7,002 nucleotides of DNA from Gemmatimonadota bacterium (GTDB taxonomy: Bacteria > Latescibacterota > UBA2968 > UBA8231). The stretch is taken from the NCBI GenBank assembly GCA_009845645.1, contig VXZF01000525.1:1-7002 (forward strand), written 5' to 3'. The notes beneath the pieces were generated by a model. It was given only the letters and a program-made list of their open reading frames with translations. It did no database searches and had not been told where the DNA came from. The translations under genes and the position numbers were made by a program. The stretch's first letter is position 1. Every line of letters begins with the position of its first letter. Shown here in pieces: positions 5,670 through 7,002 of this stretch.

Positions 5670-5838
5670 AACTCGCTCCTTTCATTATCCTTTAACCAGT
5701 AAGACGCAAGCGGCCAGAAAAGGACGCAAAAAATTCTGCTATACTGCAGCGCGCCGATATACCCTTTCACCTGACTGCCGTCATAGCGCAGGAATATAAC
5801 TCTTTGGTATTGCCAACAGGAGACACAGGAAATCAATT
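5670..5838. promoter_or_regulatory. Divergent intergenic region between arsI-sigZ and the enolase-family gene
   Basis: This 169-bp spacer should hold both promoters. Rightward, CTGACT (5771-5776), an 18-base spacer and TATAAC (5795-5800) match four of six and five of six consensus bases and would start transcription near 5807. Leftward, only weak pairs are seen, for example ATGACG-17-TATATC read on the minus strand around 5755-5785. The heptamer GACGCAA occurs twice, 20 bp apart (5703-5709 and 5723-5729), in the probable arsI leader. A short CTGC-N6-GCAG inverted repeat lies at 5736-5749. No convincing small gene is present. The promoter assignments are tentative. Confidence 0.4.
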
Positions 5839-6978
5839 GTGAAAATCACCGCCATCAAACTCTCGGTTTTTGAGCTTCCAGCCACTACCCCGCTCTTCGG
5901 TCTAGAGCAAGTCCCCTACGGCTATCGCACCCGCTGGCAGGCCTGCGGCCACCGCCGCGCCGAAGCTCCCATCCACGTGCTGCACGTGCTGACTGACGAA
6001 GGCTTGGAGGGCATCTGCACGGTCGGCGACGCCCGCTATCAAACCATGCGCCGCGAGGAACTGGAGGCCCTGCGAATCATGGCAGTCGGCCAAGACCCGC
6101 TCAACCGCGAGCAACTCGACGACAAGCTGCGCTGGGCTACCCGCTCGCTGTTTTCGCGCCCGGGCTGGCACGGAGCTTTTGACAACTGCCTCTGGGACAT
6201 CGCCGGGCAAGCCGCCGGTCTCCCAATCTGTGCCCTAATTGGTCGGACCCGCCCGCGCTGCCGGGCCTATTACAACTTCCCCTCCGGTAGTCTCGACGCC
6301 GCCCTAGAAGGGACAGATCAAGCACTCGCAGCGGGCTTTGTGGCGCTCAAAGACCACTGGTCCGGCCCTCCCGACACCAATATCGCTTGGTCGCGTGCCG
6401 TCCGGGATCACGTCGGCCCGGATGTCGATCTGTTGCACGACGCGGCTGGCAGCCCCTACACCCTGCGCGAAGCACTACGCGTTGGCCGCGCGCTGGAGGC
6501 ACTCAACTACGGCTGGTTTGAGGAGGCCATTTCCGACCGCGATCTCCAGGGCCTGCAAACGCTGTGTGCCGAACTCGACATACCCGTCATGGCCCTTGAA
6601 ACCTTGATGCACGACTACGAAATCTGCGCCGCTTGGATCCGCGCCGGGGCCACGGACCTCGTCCGCGCCAACGCCCGCCACGGTACCACAGCCACCCTCA
6701 AACTCGCCGCGATGGCCGCCGCCCATCGCACCACTATCGAACTCAACGGTCCGGGCGGCCTTTTTGGCTTAGTCCACGCCCACCTAGTCTGTGCCCTGCA
6801 AAACACCACGTACTACGAGTATTTCCCCGGCGGCAGCCGCGACGAGATCGGCCGCGAGATCGGCCTGCTCAATCCCCCATTACCCGTCGATGGTCACATC
6901 GCGCCGCCGACCGGTCCCGGCTGGGGAGCCGAGTGGGACCGGGCTTATTTCGCCAAAAAGCGCGTGGCCGAATGGTAA
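5839..6978 (+). CDS. Mandelate racemase/muconate lactonizing enzyme family protein (enolase superfamily)
   Basis: This complete 379-residue protein has the enolase-superfamily capping domain (about 1-130, starting MKITAIKLSVFELP) and a barrel domain. Metal ligands fit the family pattern: Asp201 in LLHDAAG, Glu228 in WFEEAI and Glu254 in MALETLMHD. The barrel strand that usually carries the K-x-K catalytic lysines reads ALKDHW, giving Lys171 with His173 in place of the second lysine. The mandelate-racemase Asp-His dyad is not evident: the usual Asp strand reads VRANARHG (275-282) and the later His strand reads IELNGPGG (300-307). It is thus probably a sugar-acid dehydratase-like member with altered chemistry, substrate unknown. 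The start is GTG at 5839, with AGGA (5827-5830) eight bases upstream; an in-frame stop (TAA at 5797) lies above with no ATG between. It has a plausible own promoter and faces away from arsI. It belongs to a different subgroup from the partial gene at the left edge. Confidence 0.92.
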   Translation: MKITAIKLSVFELPATTPLFGLEQVPYGYRTRWQACGHRRAEAPIHVLHVLTDEGLEGICTVGDARYQTMRREELEALRIMAVGQDPLNREQLDDKLRWATRSLFSRPGWHGAFDNCLWDIAGQAAGLPICALIGRTRPRCRAYYNFPSGSLDAALEGTDQALAAGFVALKDHWSGPPDTNIAWSRAVRDHVGPDVDLLHDAAGSPYTLREALRVGRALEALNYGWFEEAISDRDLQGLQTLCAELDIPVMALETLMHDYEICAAWIRAGATDLVRANARHGTTATLKLAAMAAAHRTTIELNGPGGLFGLVHAHLVCALQNTTYYEYFPGGSRDEIGREIGLLNPPLPVDGHIAPPTGPGWGAEWDRAYFAKKRVAEW

Positions 6979-7002
6979 ATCGCCATTGGTTGAAGGGCGT
7001 GA

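Noticed and set aside
5648..5836. 62-codon minus-strand open frame in the arsI upstream region
   Set aside because: It overlaps the start of arsI, crosses the likely promoter and has no recognisable motif or clear ribosome-binding site.
6991..7002. GAAGG followed by GTG at the right edge as the start of another gene
   Set aside because: The spacing between the purine run and the GTG is too short and no following codons are visible.

Overview
The window reads as chromosomal DNA from a G+C-rich bacterium (about 60% G+C by eye). The gene set includes two different mandelate racemase / muconate cycloisomerase (enolase superfamily) proteins, a xylose-isomerase-like TIM-barrel protein, an Nramp-like transporter without the canonical DPGN motif, and a HisA of the eukaryotic (yeast HIS6-like) type. 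Such a mix is familiar from environmental lineages such as Planctomycetota, Poribacteria or Latescibacterota-like bacteria. That assignment is an inference from gene content, because no rRNA or other marker is present.

Layout from left to right. (1) Positions 1-1198, plus strand: the 3' end of an enolase-superfamily gene overlaps by ATGA the start of a complete eukaryotic-type hisA. (2) Positions 1195-3475, minus strand: a TIM-barrel sugar isomerase/epimerase-like gene is followed by an Nramp-family transporter gene, which converges on hisA with a 4-bp overlap. (3) Positions 3476-3589: a 114-bp divergent control region. It holds a near-consensus sigma70-type promoter facing left, and its -10 box lies inside an imperfect inverted repeat. 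(4) Positions 3590-4579, plus strand: class I fructose-1,6-bisphosphatase. (5) Positions 4580-4656: a short convergent spacer with a perfect 9-bp-stem hairpin. (6) Positions 4657-5669, minus strand: a two-gene unit, arsI/cadI-like C-As lyase followed by a SigZ-like ECF sigma factor, joined by an ATGA overlap. (7) Positions 5670-5838: a second divergent spacer. (8) Positions 5839-6978, plus strand: a complete enolase-superfamily protein.

Functionally the window mixes central metabolism (gluconeogenic FBPase, histidine-pathway isomerase), sugar or acid-sugar catabolism (two enolase-superfamily proteins and the TIM-barrel protein), a likely metal-ion transporter, and a small organoarsenical/thiophilic-metal response module. 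The arsI-sigZ pair is locally lower in G+C (about 54% over four lines counted by hand, against about 72% in one line of hisA), so it may have been acquired separately.

I see no CRISPR array, insertion sequence, tRNA, rRNA or phage gene. Nothing here is plainly a wholly new system. The most noteworthy items are the sigma factor with a cysteine-bearing tail coupled to ArsI, the eukaryotic-type HisA coupled to an enolase-family gene, the altered metal-site motifs in the transporter, and the palindrome around the divergent promoter.
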